64,000 nt of DNA from Bradyrhizobium diazoefficiens (GTDB lineage Bacteria; Pseudomonadota; Alphaproteobacteria; Rhizobiales; Xanthobacteraceae): NCBI RefSeq assembly GCF_016616425.1, contig NZ_CP067101.1, forward strand, positions 744,001-808,000. The letters run 5' to 3'. The position numbers and the translations under genes were made by a program. Position 1 is the first letter of the stretch; every line of letters starts with the position of its first letter. This document shows, in pieces, positions 1-8,737 of this stretch. Below the pieces are notes generated by a model. That model was not told the origin of the DNA and did not search any database. It worked only from the letters and a program-made list of their open reading frames with translations.

Positions 1-249
1 CCCGAATACCGGCTCCGCCGGCTGATCAATCAGCGCCTCGGCTACCGCAACTTCAATGTGTTCCTGAACAATCACCGCATCGAGGAGGCCAAGGCCGCGC
101 TCGCCGATCCCGCCCAGGCCGAGGTCCCCGTGATCACCATCGCCATGGACGCCGGCTTCCAGTCGCTCGGCCCGTTCAACCGCGCCTTCAAGGCGGTCAC
201 TGGTGTGACGCCGACGGAATATCGGCGGCGGAAAGCGAATGTGGCGTAG
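1..249 (+). CDS. AraC-family transcriptional regulator, C-terminal part (5' end outside window)
   Basis: The reading frame is open from the first base and ends at a TAG at 247-249, so only about 82 C-terminal residues are visible. They contain the second helix-turn-helix of an AraC/XylS DNA-binding domain: an arginine-rich recognition region, then the family's terminal signature (GFQSLGPFNRAFKAVTGVTP followed by TEYRR). Such proteins bind promoter DNA as activators. The N-terminal sensor domain lies outside the window, so the effector cannot be inferred. An internal GTG at 58 is in frame but would cut the domain and is not the true start. Confidence 0.85.
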   Translation, partial: PEYRLRRLINQRLGYRNFNVFLNNHRIEEAKAALADPAQAEVPVITIAMDAGFQSLGPFNRAFKAVTGVTPTEYRRRKANVA

Positions 250-390
250 TTTGTAAGCCGCTGTAATCGCGTCAACATTTCAAACTCGGCGAGGGTGACG
301 CAATCTCGGCCGGGCCATTTTCCAAATTCGACGAGCATATCCCCTGCGCCTCCGCTTCCTTCCGGCACGTCCCGAAGCCGGAGAAAGCCT

Positions 391-1821
391 GTGACCCGCC
401 GCCGCAAGATCATCCTCCTCACCACCGCCATTGCCTGTGCCGGCCTTGCACTCGGCGCCGCACGCGCCCGTGACGTGCCCAAGGTCGCCACCGCCTTCGT
501 CGCCGACATCCTGTGCTCCGAGACGTTCGTCTCCGGCCTCGCTCCCCGGCGCAACTTCGTCGAGACCAATGATGCCATGCCCGGGACGAGCCTGATCGCC
601 TGGGCGATGGAGTATCAGGTCGACCGCGTGCGCAAGGATGTCACGGTGACGCTGTTCGGCATCGGCCGCAGCCATGCCGTCTATCGCGGCGAGGGTCTCG
701 GCTGCACGCTCGAGCATGGCGCGGGGTTTGCCGCCGTGGAGCCGCCCGCGGACGATGGGCAGCCCGCGTTGTTGCCCGAGATCGCCGGCGCCTCGATCGT
801 GCCGCTGCAAAGCCCCTCACTTGCCGCCGCGCTCGACCGCGCTTTCACCGAGCCTGCGCAGCCGCCCTACCGGCGCACCCGCGCAGTGGTCGTGATGAAG
901 TCGGGCCGCGTCATCGCGGAGCGTTATGCGGACGGCATTGGACCGGAGACGCCGCTGCTCGGCTTCTCCATGACGAAATCCGTCATCTCGGCACTAATAG
1001 GAGTGCTGGTGCGCCAGGGCAAGCTCAAGCTCGACGGGCCCGCGCCGGTCGCGGCCTGGAACGATCCTGATGATCCGCGCCATGCCATCACGGTCGATCA
1101 GCTTCTGCGCCACACCGCGGGCCTTGCGCTTGGCAGCTCCCTGCAGGCCTCGCTCGGCTCCGCCTTCGAGCCGGTCAACCGGATGAAGTTCGTGGAATCG
1201 GACATGGCGGCCTATGCCGAAAGCATCCCGCTCGAGACCGCGCCCGGTACCGCGTGGAATTACCACGATGGAAACATCCTGATTCTCTCGCATTTGATCC
1301 GCAATGCGGCCGGTGGCACGGCGGAAGCGGCACTACGCTTTGCGCGCCGCGAACTGTTCGCCCCGCTCGGCATGCGCCATGTCGTCCTCCAACTCGACGG
1401 CTCCGGCACGATCGAAGGGTCGAGCGAGATGCTCGCATCCGCGCGCGACTGGGCGCGCTTCGGCCAGCTCTATCTCAATGACGGCGTCGCCGGCGGCAAG
1501 CGCATCCTCCCCGAGGGCTGGGTGAACTACACGGCCTCGGCGACGCCGAATGCCTGGGTCGGCATCGGCGCCGGCTTCTGGACCAACCAGGATGACAGTC
1601 TTGGCGCGAATTTCCGCGTTACACATGGCTGGCCGCGCGACGCCTTCTTCGCCAAGGGTACGATCGGCCAGTACACCATCGTGATCCCGTCGGAGCGGCT
1701 TGTGATCGTGCGCCTCGGCCGCTCGCCGAACGCGCCGCCGGAAGCGGACGGCGTGTTCGATCTGGTGCGCGATGTGGTGGCCGCGGCGCGCGAGAAGGGA
1801 AAGCTGGCGGGAGTGGATTGA
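391..1821 (+). CDS. Serine hydrolase, class C beta-lactamase-like family
   Basis: A 476-residue secreted or membrane-anchored hydrolase of the beta-lactamase/transpeptidase-like fold (COG1680 type). The GTG at 391 is preferred because GGAG lies about 8 nt upstream and the product then starts with a basic, hydrophobic signal sequence (TRRRKIILLTTAIACAGLALG). An in-frame GTG at 295 would add 32 residues without signal character. The SxxK nucleophile motif (SMTKS) is visible near residue 192. A tyrosine motif reads NYHDGN, where many relatives have YxN, and a C-terminal HGW...KGTIGQ segment replaces the KTG box. Substrates of this family range from esters to cyclic amides and D-amino-acid peptides, so a true antibiotic lactamase should not be assumed. 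It converges on the MmgE/PrpD gene. Confidence 0.8.
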   Translation: MTRRRKIILLTTAIACAGLALGAARARDVPKVATAFVADILCSETFVSGLAPRRNFVETNDAMPGTSLIAWAMEYQVDRVRKDVTVTLFGIGRSHAVYRGEGLGCTLEHGAGFAAVEPPADDGQPALLPEIAGASIVPLQSPSLAAALDRAFTEPAQPPYRRTRAVVVMKSGRVIAERYADGIGPETPLLGFSMTKSVISALIGVLVRQGKLKLDGPAPVAAWNDPDDPRHAITVDQLLRHTAGLALGSSLQASLGSAFEPVNRMKFVESDMAAYAESIPLETAPGTAWNYHDGNILILSHLIRNAAGGTAEAALRFARRELFAPLGMRHVVLQLDGSGTIEGSSEMLASARDWARFGQLYLNDGVAGGKRILPEGWVNYTASATPNAWVGIGAGFWTNQDDSLGANFRVTHGWPRDAFFAKGTIGQYTIVIPSERLVIVRLGRSPNAPPEADGVFDLVRDVVAAAREKGKLAGVD

Positions 1822-1843
1822 GAGGAACGGAGCGCTACTGCCG

Positions 1844-3214
1844 CTACTGTCTTCCCAATTCCGTCGCCTTGGCCACGCGGTCGAACCGCTCCAGCGTCAT
1901 GATCGCGTCCGCGAATTTTTCGGCGCGTGCGTTCAGCACGGGGCGCGCCAGCGTCAAGAACTTCTGCTGCATCGCTTGTGCGTCGGGGAAGAAGGTCGGC
2001 TCTCCTGAAGGATCGGCATAGAGTCGCTCATGTACGCCGTCGTCGGTGGTGATGCTGACGCGGGCGCCGAACGGATGGGTGCGGCCGACCTCGAGCCGGT
2101 CGTCCTGCACGACGTCGAACTTGTCGGCGAGTGCGTCGATGGCGGCGTCGCCAAGGCGGTTGTAATCGTCCCAGCCGAATGAGCCCTGGTCCAGCGCCAG
2201 CGCGCCGGTGAAGAACATCGAGAACTGGCCGCCGACGATCGAGCGTGGATGGCGCTTGGTCGCGGCATCGCCGGTCAGCGTGATGCCGTTGCGGTGCAGG
2301 CCGATCTCGACGCGCTTGACCTGGTCCGGCGTCAAATTGTGCTCGCGCCGCATCGCGATCAGCGCGTCGATCGCAGCATGGGTGTAGCGGCAGCTCGGAT
2401 AGGGCTTCACGCCGATCTTCATGGTCTCGTAGGTCTTGCCGAGCTCGGCCACCGCCTTGTCCGGATGCGCATCGTCGGTGTAGCCGGCGAGCAGGCCGTG
2501 CTTGCCTTCGACCGATTCCGTCGCGCCGACGAAATCGTTGCGCGCCAGCGTCGCTGCAATCACGCCGTTCATCGCGGCGGCGCCGACCTGGTAGCGTTTG
2601 TTCCAGGCGCCGTTGACCAGAAATTGCAGCGAGCCCGCGGCCTGGCTGCCGGAGATGCCGAAGGCGGCGATGAGCTGTTGCTCGGAGAGGCCGAAAAGCT
2701 TTCCGGCCGCCGCGGCCGCACCATAGGTGCCGGCGGTCGCTGTCGGGTGGAAGCCACGCGCATAGTGCGAGGTCGGGTCGAGCGCATTGCCGAGCCGGCA
2801 GCAGACCTCATAACCCGCGACGATCGCTGTCAGCACGTCGCGCCCGGAGGCGCCGACCATCTCGCCGACGGCGAAGGCGGCCGGCACAACCGGCGCGCTC
2901 GGATGCAGCGAGGAGTCCGCGTGCGTGTCGTCGAAATCGAGGGAATGGCCGAGCGCGCCGTTGAGCAGGGCTGCGACTGCCGGCGTCCAGGTCTTGGTAT
3001 CGCCGAACACGGTGGATTCGCCCTTGGTGTCGAGGGCCAGCGCTTCCAGCATTTTCAGTATTGACGGGGTCGATTCCGCCTCGCGCCTGGCCCGGATCGC
3101 GCTGCCGAGGAAGTCCAGCGTCAGAACTTTGGCGCGATCCAGCACCTCCGCCGGAATATCCTGGTATTTCAGATTGAAGACATAGGCGGCGAGCGTTGCG
3201 GTTTCGTGAGCCAT
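1844..3214 (-). CDS. MmgE/PrpD family protein
   Basis: A 456-residue protein of the MmgE/PrpD superfamily, which includes 2-methylcitrate dehydratase, cis-aconitate decarboxylase and immune-responsive gene 1. Diagnostic stretches are an N-terminal helical domain (LAAYVFNLKYQDIPAEVLDR), the GHSLDFDDTHADSSLHPSAP active-site region near residue 90, and the YPSCRYTHAAIDA segment near residue 275. AGGAA lies 7 nt before the ATG. No prpB or prpC lies nearby, so a role in the methylcitrate cycle is not supported by context. Many rhizobial paralogues of this family have no known substrate. Confidence 0.85.
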   Translation of the reverse strand: MAHETATLAAYVFNLKYQDIPAEVLDRAKVLTLDFLGSAIRARREAESTPSILKMLEALALDTKGESTVFGDTKTWTPAVAALLNGALGHSLDFDDTHADSSLHPSAPVVPAAFAVGEMVGASGRDVLTAIVAGYEVCCRLGNALDPTSHYARGFHPTATAGTYGAAAAAGKLFGLSEQQLIAAFGISGSQAAGSLQFLVNGAWNKRYQVGAAAMNGVIAATLARNDFVGATESVEGKHGLLAGYTDDAHPDKAVAELGKTYETMKIGVKPYPSCRYTHAAIDALIAMRREHNLTPDQVKRVEIGLHRNGITLTGDAATKRHPRSIVGGQFSMFFTGALALDQGSFGWDDYNRLGDAAIDALADKFDVVQDDRLEVGRTHPFGARVSITTDDGVHERLYADPSGEPTFFPDAQAMQQKFLTLARPVLNARAEKFADAIMTLERFDRVAKATELGRQ

Positions 3215-3333
3215 CGTGTTTCCTCGTGCTGGCGCGCAAGTTAGGCGGGCTGATTTGGCCTTTCAAGCGGCCTTGGGGCCGCGGGTATCAGCCATGCCTT
3301 TGCTTGGCTCCAAGAGGATCGAGACTTCCAACG

Positions 3334-4449
3334 ATGGCACTCGCAAAAGAGCTGTTCGATCGGATCAGGTCGCGGCGGACGCAGCTGGGATTGGCGATCC
3401 GGGTCACGGTAGCGGCGACCGCGGCCTACGCGCTTGCGACCGCGCTGCATCTGCTGCTGCCGCTCTGGGCGGTCCTGACCTCGCTGATCGTGACCCAGAT
3501 GAGCGTCGGCCGCTCCCTGAAGGCGACGCGCGACTACATGCTCGGCACGATCGGCGGCGCCATCTATGGCGGCGCCATCGCGATCCTGATCCCTTATTCG
3601 AGCGAAGCCGGACTTCTTGGGTTGCTGGTGCTGTCAGTTGCCCCGCTCGCCTTCATCGCCGCGATCAATCCGAGCCTCAGTGCCGCCACGGTGACCGCTG
3701 TGATCGTGCTGCTGGTGCCGACCATGCATCATTCCGATCCCATGACCTCCGCGATCGACCGCGTCAGCGAGGTCGCGGTCGGCGCGGTCACGGGATTGCT
3801 GGTCTCGTTCCTGGTGCTGCCGTCGCGCGCGGTGCGGCAGATCCGTGCCAGCGCGGCGATCCTGCTCGAACTCATCGCGGATGCCTTCACCGAGCTGCTC
3901 GCGGGCCTCACCCGCGGCCGCGACAACGATGCGCTGCACCGGATCCAGGATGGGATCGGCACCGCGATGGTCGGTCTCAACGCCACCGGCACCGAGGCCG
4001 AACGCGAGCGCGCCGCGCGCCTGTCGAGCGGGCCCGAGACCGGCCCGCTGCTGCGAACGGTCCTGCGGCTGCGCCATGACGTCGTGATGATCGGCCGGGC
4101 CACCGTGGTGCCGCTGCCGATCGAGGTGCAGACGCGGCTCGCTGCTCCGTTGACGGAAGTCGCGACCGCGATCGCGCGCTTCCTGCGCTCGGCAGCTAGC
4201 GCCCTGCGCGAAGGCGCCGGCGCGCCGCCGATCCATCCCGTCCACGTCGCGCTCCAGCACTACGCCGAGGCGGTCGCCGCCGTCCGCCAGGATGGCCTGA
4301 TCCGCGGCCATCCCGGCGACACCGCCGAGCGCTTTTTTGCGCTCGGCTTCTCGCTGGAGCAGATGCACCAGAATCTCTGCGATCTCGATCGCGTCGTCGG
4401 CGAGTGGTCGGAGGCAGCGAGCGACGGGTCCGTACGTGTAGCGGAGTGA
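3334..4449 (+). CDS. FUSC family membrane protein (aromatic acid/fusaric acid exporter-like)
   Basis: A 371-residue inner-membrane protein. The first 170 residues carry about six hydrophobic segments, including AIRVTVAATAAYALATALHL and a stretch ending LLVSFLVLPSRAV. They are followed by a soluble helical half. This is the arrangement of the short FUSC/aromatic acid exporter proteins, which export aromatic carboxylates or similar toxic organic acids. The ATG at 3334 begins the conserved part. The upstream in-frame extension from 3196 overlaps the divergent MmgE/PrpD start and is not protein-like. The gene is divergent from MmgE/PrpD with about 120 bp between the starts. The substrate is unknown. 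Confidence 0.75.
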   Translation: MALAKELFDRIRSRRTQLGLAIRVTVAATAAYALATALHLLLPLWAVLTSLIVTQMSVGRSLKATRDYMLGTIGGAIYGGAIAILIPYSSEAGLLGLLVLSVAPLAFIAAINPSLSAATVTAVIVLLVPTMHHSDPMTSAIDRVSEVAVGAVTGLLVSFLVLPSRAVRQIRASAAILLELIADAFTELLAGLTRGRDNDALHRIQDGIGTAMVGLNATGTEAERERAARLSSGPETGPLLRTVLRLRHDVVMIGRATVVPLPIEVQTRLAAPLTEVATAIARFLRSAASALREGAGAPPIHPVHVALQHYAEAVAAVRQDGLIRGHPGDTAERFFALGFSLEQMHQNLCDLDRVVGEWSEAASDGSVRVAE

Positions 4450-4515
4450 GCTGGCACGTGTCCTCGTAACGCCGGCTTCGGGCAACAAGAGCGGATAGGT
4501 TGAGCCGCGTGCCAC

Positions 4516-4562
4516 GCGTGCAGGACGGGAAGAAAGAGCGCGTGCAGGACAGGAAGAAAGAG
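4516..4562 (+). repeat. Two tandem 23-nt direct repeats upstream of the VOC gene
   Basis: Two copies (4516-4538 and 4540-4562), spaced 24 nt apart, differ at a single base. Each contains GTGCAGGAC followed by a GGAAGAAAGAG purine tract. They sit immediately before the AAGGAGA ribosome-binding site of the VOC gene. The period is a multiple of three, and the repeat is open in the VOC frame. Confidence 0.8.
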
Positions 4563-4574
4563 GAAGGAGAGATC

Positions 4575-4973
4575 ATGTTGGGTAACGCAAAGGTGGCAAC
4601 CCGGCTTCCGGCCAAAGACCTGAACCGCGCGCGGGCATTCTACTCCGAGAAACTCGGGCTCGAGCCGATTGAAGAGCGTGTGGGCGGGCTCCGCTATGTC
4701 TGCGCCGGACGCGAGTTTGCGATATTTATCTCAGCCGGAATGCAATCGGGCACGCACACACAGATGGGCTGGGAAGTCGAAGACATCGAGGCAACGGTAC
4801 GCGAGCTTCGCGCGCGCGGGGTCGAATTCGAGGAGTACGATCTGCCCGGCCTGAAGACGGTTGATGGCATCGCGGAGATTGCCGGGAATTATCCCAGCAA
4901 AGGGAGTGGAGAGCGGGGCGCCTGGTTTCGCGACAGCGAAGGTAACTTGCTGGGTGTCGGTCAGCCGATGTGA
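4575..4973 (+). CDS. VOC superfamily (glyoxalase/bleomycin resistance-like) protein
   Basis: A 132-residue single-module vicinal oxygen chelate protein. The first beta-alpha-beta unit reads TRLPAKDLNRARAFYSEKLG, the canonical start of the fold. The second unit ends RDSEGNLLGVGQP, where relatives carry the metal-ligand Glu or a related residue. AAGGAGA lies 6 nt before the ATG at 4575. An upstream TTG at 4500 would only add a charged repeat-encoded tail. Members include glyoxalases, extradiol dioxygenases and antibiotic-binding proteins. The substrate cannot be deduced. Confidence 0.82.
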   Translation: MLGNAKVATRLPAKDLNRARAFYSEKLGLEPIEERVGGLRYVCAGREFAIFISAGMQSGTHTQMGWEVEDIEATVRELRARGVEFEEYDLPGLKTVDGIAEIAGNYPSKGSGERGAWFRDSEGNLLGVGQPM

Positions 4974-5010
4974 ACGCGACGGACGACCTCTTCGCCCGTG
5001 AGCCCGTGTC

Positions 5011-5176
5011 CTATCGCCGCGCCAGGCCCTTGCCCCGCATGCGCCAGACCAGCAGGTCGATGCGGTCCTGGCCGAAGAACGGCTCGTTCTCGAACACGAA
5101 GGTCGGCACGCCCCAATGGCCCGCGGCATCCGAAGGGGTTGCGGAAGGAGAAGAAGAGATCGACTGACAGGGTCAT
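5011..5176 (-). pseudogene. Remnant of a 2-hydroxychromene-2-carboxylate isomerase/DsbA-like gene with a large internal deletion
   Basis: The start codon at 5176 opens a frame with the N-terminus typical of the family (MTLSVDLFFSFRNPF). After about 15 codons the sequence jumps into a different frame that encodes the typical family C-terminus (GHWGVPTFVFENEPFFGQDR) and ends at a stop at 5011. The middle, roughly 150 codons, is missing. The ATG overlaps the stop of the upstream DUF2867 gene (ATGA, 5173-5176), so the intact gene would have been the third, translationally coupled member of the MATE-DUF2867 operon. The glutathione-dependent activity must be lost. Confidence 0.75.
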
Positions 5177-5658
5177 CGGGCCGGCTCCACGATCTCTCCC
5201 ATCATGCTGCGGGCCACGAGCTTGTGGAACGGTATGATCAGCGTGAGATAGGCGCGCCCGAGCAGATTGTTGGTCCGCACCAGCGTGGTCAATGTCACCC
5301 GCCGGTCGGCCGCGCCGGCGACGTCAACCACGACGCGGAAATCGAGATGGTAGTCGTCAAAACCGGCGATCAGCCGCTCTGGTGTTTCGCTCAGCACCGG
5401 AAACAGGCCGATCATCCCGTGGGGCGCCGGAGCACCTTCGCCCGATGTCTTCAGTCCGAGAGGTTTCACCAGGATGTTGCGCAAGCGCGTCAGCGCATCG
5501 ATCCACCGCGGCCCGTGAAGCACCATTCGGGTGCAAGCCTCGCGGGCGCTCAATTGTGCCGTGCCGACCTCGACACGAAACGCGTCGATGAACTGCGCGC
5601 CTGATAGCACCATGCCTGCATCGACGTCGGGGGTGATTTCGCGGACGGGTTCTGTCAT
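5173..5658 (-). CDS. DUF2867 domain-containing protein
   Basis: A 161-residue soluble protein resembling the DUF2867 family. It has the SGAQFIDAFRVEVG start, a WIDALTRLRNILVKPLGLKT segment and the C-terminal RAYLTLIIPFHKLVARSM motif. The family is predicted to have a lipid- or hydrophobic-ligand-binding fold, and no enzymatic activity is established. Its ATG overlaps the MATE stop by 4 nt and its stop overlaps the start of the decayed isomerase, so it is the middle gene of a coupled operon. Confidence 0.75.
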   Translation of the reverse strand: MTEPVREITPDVDAGMVLSGAQFIDAFRVEVGTAQLSAREACTRMVLHGPRWIDALTRLRNILVKPLGLKTSGEGAPAPHGMIGLFPVLSETPERLIAGFDDYHLDFRVVVDVAGAADRRVTLTTLVRTNNLLGRAYLTLIIPFHKLVARSMMGEIVEPAR

Positions 5659-7061
5659 CGCGCCAATCTGCGCGTCAGCCTCCTGAAGCGCAAGATCAGC
5701 AAGCCGGCATAAATGAACGTGCCGACCGAGAATCCGATCCAGACCCCGATCGCGCCGAGCCCGGCATTGAATGCCAGCGCCCAGCCGACGGGAAAAGCGA
5801 CGCCCCAATAGCCGATCGCAGCGAACAGCAACGTCATCCTGGTGTCGTTGATGCCGCGCAGTGCACCGCCCATGATGGTCTGGAGACCGTCGGCGATGAA
5901 AAAGGTGGCGCCGACCAGCAGCAGCGTCGCGGTCAGCTCGACGGTGGCCGCGCTGTCGGCGCCGCTGCCGAAGAACAGCTGGCCCAGCCGGGTGCGGCCG
6001 AGGATGATGGCGATCGTCAGGGCGGAGACCAATGCGACGCCAAGCACGGCTGCGACCAGCCCTGCGCGCTTCACCGCTACCGGCTCGCCGCGGCCGAAGG
6101 CGTGGCCGACCCGCACCGTCGCCGCCATGCCGATGCCGAGCGGCACCATGAACAGCACCGCGGTGATCTGCAGCGCGATCTGATGCGCAGCAATTGCGGT
6201 GGTCGAGATCAATCCCATCAGCAGTGCTGCCGAAGAGAACAGGCCGTATTCCAGCAGCAGCGAGAACGAGATCGGCGCGCCGATCGCGATCAACTGGCGC
6301 ATCAGAGGCCAGTCGATCCGCCAGAGGCGGGCGAGCGGGCGGTAGTCCGAAAACGGCTTGCGCAGCCCTGCGATGGCGAGCACCGCGACGAAAGTGCCGA
6401 GGTTGACGATCGTGGTCGCAAGTCCCGCGCCGAACAGGCCGAGCTCGGGCAGGCCGAACAGGCCGTGGATCAGGGCATAGACCAGAGCGGCGTTGACCGG
6501 GATCGCCGCGAGCGTGATCCACAGCGGCGGCTGCGGCCGGTTCACCGCGCTCATCATGCTGCGCAGCGCGATGAAGCCGAGCGCCGGCGCGATGCCCCAG
6601 GCCAGCCCGTTCAGATAGCGCTGGGCGAGGTGCGCTGATTGCGGCGCCTGGCCGAGTGCGAGCAGGATCTGCTCGCCATAGAGCGGCGAGGCCATCATCG
6701 GCAGCGAGATCAGGAGTGCGACCCACAGCCCGACGCGCACGGAGCGACGGATCAGCCTGATGTCGCCGGCGCCGAAGGCCTGCGCCGCCAGCGGCGACAC
6801 CGCAGCCATCAGTCCCAGCCCGAAAGTGAAGCTGACGAAATAGACCGTATGCGCCAGCGCGGCGGCGGCCACCGAATCCTCGCCGAGCCGCCCGATCAGC
6901 GCGAGATCGGTCGTGATCATCGCGATCTGCCCGAGCTGTGTCAGCATCATCGGCACGGCCAGCCGCAGCGTCTCGACGAACTCTTCGGCGAGATGGTTTG
7001 GCGGCGCGCCGGCTTGCGGCTGCGAATGATGTTGGATGGTGTCGAGCATGGCGGTTGCCAT
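5655..7061 (-). CDS. MATE family multidrug efflux transporter (NorM-like)
   Basis: A 468-residue polytopic membrane protein with twelve predicted hydrophobic segments in two homologous halves. The first half starts LRLAVPMMLTQLGQIAMITTDLALIGRLG, the standard MATE opening. The second half repeats the pattern around LIAIGAPISFSLLLEYGLFS. Transporters of this family export cationic drugs or metabolites using Na+ or H+ gradients. The ATG at 7061 is chosen. The longer upstream frame overlaps a repeat and lacks protein character. A second ATG lies four codons in. It heads the MATE-DUF2867-(isomerase remnant) operon. Confidence 0.88.
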   Translation of the reverse strand: MATAMLDTIQHHSQPQAGAPPNHLAEEFVETLRLAVPMMLTQLGQIAMITTDLALIGRLGEDSVAAAALAHTVYFVSFTFGLGLMAAVSPLAAQAFGAGDIRLIRRSVRVGLWVALLISLPMMASPLYGEQILLALGQAPQSAHLAQRYLNGLAWGIAPALGFIALRSMMSAVNRPQPPLWITLAAIPVNAALVYALIHGLFGLPELGLFGAGLATTIVNLGTFVAVLAIAGLRKPFSDYRPLARLWRIDWPLMRQLIAIGAPISFSLLLEYGLFSSAALLMGLISTTAIAAHQIALQITAVLFMVPLGIGMAATVRVGHAFGRGEPVAVKRAGLVAAVLGVALVSALTIAIILGRTRLGQLFFGSGADSAATVELTATLLLVGATFFIADGLQTIMGGALRGINDTRMTLLFAAIGYWGVAFPVGWALAFNAGLGAIGVWIGFSVGTFIYAGLLILRFRRLTRRLAR

Positions 7062-7097
7062 AGCACAGCCGCGCGACGAAAACATGGCTCGTGTTTT

Positions 7098-7121
7098 CCC
7101 TTCTCCCACAAGGGGAGAAGG
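7098..7121. repeat. Short palindrome of the CTCTCCC/GGGAGAG repeat type between murA and the MATE gene
   Basis: CCCTTCTCCC and GGGGAGAAGG form a perfect hairpin around a short loop, followed on the minus strand by an A-rich tract. It resembles the longer elements at 8738-8873 and 18186-18310. It may also terminate murA transcription. Confidence 0.6.
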
Positions 7122-7132
7122 AAGAAACCGTC

Positions 7133-8428
7133 TCAGCCCTTCCGCTCCGGCACGCGCTTGATTTTCGCGCCCAGCGCGTTCAGCCGCTCCTCGATGCGTT
7201 CGTAGCCGCGCTCGATCTGGTCGGCGTTGTCGATGGTGGAGGTGCCCTGGGCGCACACGGCGGCCAGCAGCATCGCCATGCCGGCGCGGATGTCGGGCGA
7301 GGTCATGGTCGCGCCATGCAGGCGGCTGGGTCCTGCGATGATCGCGCGGTGCGGGTCGCACAGCACGATGCGCGCGCCCATCGCGATGAGCTTGTCGACG
7401 AAGAACATCCGCGATTCGAACATCTTCTCGAACATCAGGATCACGCCCTCGCATTGCGTGGCGGTGACGATCGCGATCGACATCAGATCGGCCGGGAAGG
7501 CCGGCCAGGGCTGATCCTCCAGCTTCGGCACATGGCCGCCGAAATCGTCCTGGATCTTCAGCGTCTGGTTCGACGGTACGATCAGGTCGTCGCCTTCGAC
7601 GCGGCAGACGATGCCGAGCCGTTCAAAACCCATGCGGATCGAACGCAGATGCTCGACGCCGGCGCGCGTGATGCGCAGCGGCGAGCGTGTCACGGCGGCG
7701 AGCCCGATCAGCGAGCCAACCTCGATGTGATCGGGCTGGATCCTGTAGCTCGCCTCCCCCAGCGTCGCCGGCCCATGCACGATCATGGTGTTGGTGCCGA
7801 TGCCTTCGATCTTCGCGCCGAGCGCGACGAGGAAGTGGGCGAGATCCTGCACATGCGGCTCGGAGGCTGCGTTGCGCAAGTAGGTGACGCCGTCCGCGGC
7901 GACCGCCGCGACCAGTGCGTTCTCGGTCGCGGTGACGCTGGGCTCGTCCAGGAACACGTCCGCACCCGCAAGCTTGGGTGCGCGGAATTCGAGCCGGTCG
8001 GTCGCGGTGACCTTTGCGCCCAGCTGCTCCAGCGCCAGCACATGCGTGTCGAGCCGGCGGCGGCCGATGACGTCGCCGCCGGGCGGCGGCAGCATCACTT
8101 CGCCGCAGCGCGCGAGCAGGGGGCCCGCGAGCAGGATCGAGGCGCGGATGCGCACGCACAGCTCGGGGTCGAGATCCGCTGCGCGGATGCTCTTGGCGTG
8201 GATGTGAAGCGTGTTGCGGGCGGTCCATTCCGCCGACGCGCCGACGGAGCGGATCAACTCGACCAGCGTCTCGGTGTCGCGGATGCGCGGCACGTTCTCC
8301 AGCGTCACCGGATGCTCGGTGAGCAGCGCCGCGGCGATGATCGGCAGCGCCGAATTCTTGTTGCCGGAGGGCTCGATCGAGCCCGAGAGCCGGTGACCGC
8401 CCTCGACGATGTATTGGATGGGCGCCAC
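7133..8428 (-). CDS. murA: UDP-N-acetylglucosamine 1-carboxyvinyltransferase (Asp-type active site)
   Basis: A 431-residue enolpyruvyl transferase that catalyses the first committed step of peptidoglycan synthesis in the cytoplasm. The GTG at 8428 is preceded by GGAGAG and gives the normal family length. The substrate-binding Lys-Asn pair is present (GNKNSALPI, K24-N25). The C-terminus has the IERGYERIEERL signature. At the position of the catalytic cysteine (GGCTIG in E. coli, Cys115) this protein reads GGDVIG, giving Asp119. Asp at this site is known in mycobacterial MurA and confers fosfomycin insensitivity. The gene lies alone between the MATE operon and gyrB. A second, Cys-type MurA elsewhere cannot be excluded. 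Confidence 0.93.
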   Translation of the reverse strand: MAPIQYIVEGGHRLSGSIEPSGNKNSALPIIAAALLTEHPVTLENVPRIRDTETLVELIRSVGASAEWTARNTLHIHAKSIRAADLDPELCVRIRASILLAGPLLARCGEVMLPPPGGDVIGRRRLDTHVLALEQLGAKVTATDRLEFRAPKLAGADVFLDEPSVTATENALVAAVAADGVTYLRNAASEPHVQDLAHFLVALGAKIEGIGTNTMIVHGPATLGEASYRIQPDHIEVGSLIGLAAVTRSPLRITRAGVEHLRSIRMGFERLGIVCRVEGDDLIVPSNQTLKIQDDFGGHVPKLEDQPWPAFPADLMSIAIVTATQCEGVILMFEKMFESRMFFVDKLIAMGARIVLCDPHRAIIAGPSRLHGATMTSPDIRAGMAMLLAAVCAQGTSTIDNADQIERGYERIEERLNALGAKIKRVPERKG

Positions 8429-8555
8429 GGGTTCTCTCCGTCCGGTTGAGGTGGGGCGGGCTGCTTCGGGACGGAAACTACCGAGAATTGGGCAGGGTAG
8501 CAATTCTGCACTCGCCGCCGCTGAAGCTCGCCCGCGAGCCCCGCTGAAGCGGCGT

Positions 8556-8708
8556 TTAGAACAAGCCGATGATATTCGCCACCACATAAACAATCACGAT
8601 CAGCATCAGCACGCCCAAGGCCAGGAACGAGATCTCGATGGCGATGGCGCCGGTCCCGAGTGCGGCTGCCACAAACTGGCCTGCAGGTTCATGCCATTTC
8701 GTCACCAT
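8556..8708 (-). CDS. Small hydrophobic membrane protein, hypothetical
   Basis: A 50-residue frame starting MVTKWHEPAG. It is followed by one long hydrophobic segment (about residues 18-50, containing ALGVLMLIVIVYVVANIIGLF). It looks like a single-pass small membrane protein. The upstream in-frame extension runs into a palindromic repeat (8738-8873) and is not part of the gene. No function is recognised. It stands between gyrB and murA on the same strand. Confidence 0.5.
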   Translation of the reverse strand: MVTKWHEPAGQFVAAALGTGAIAIEISFLALGVLMLIVIVYVVANIIGLF

Positions 8709-8737
8709 ATGGGAGGTGAAGTTCAGGAGGCGGCGGC

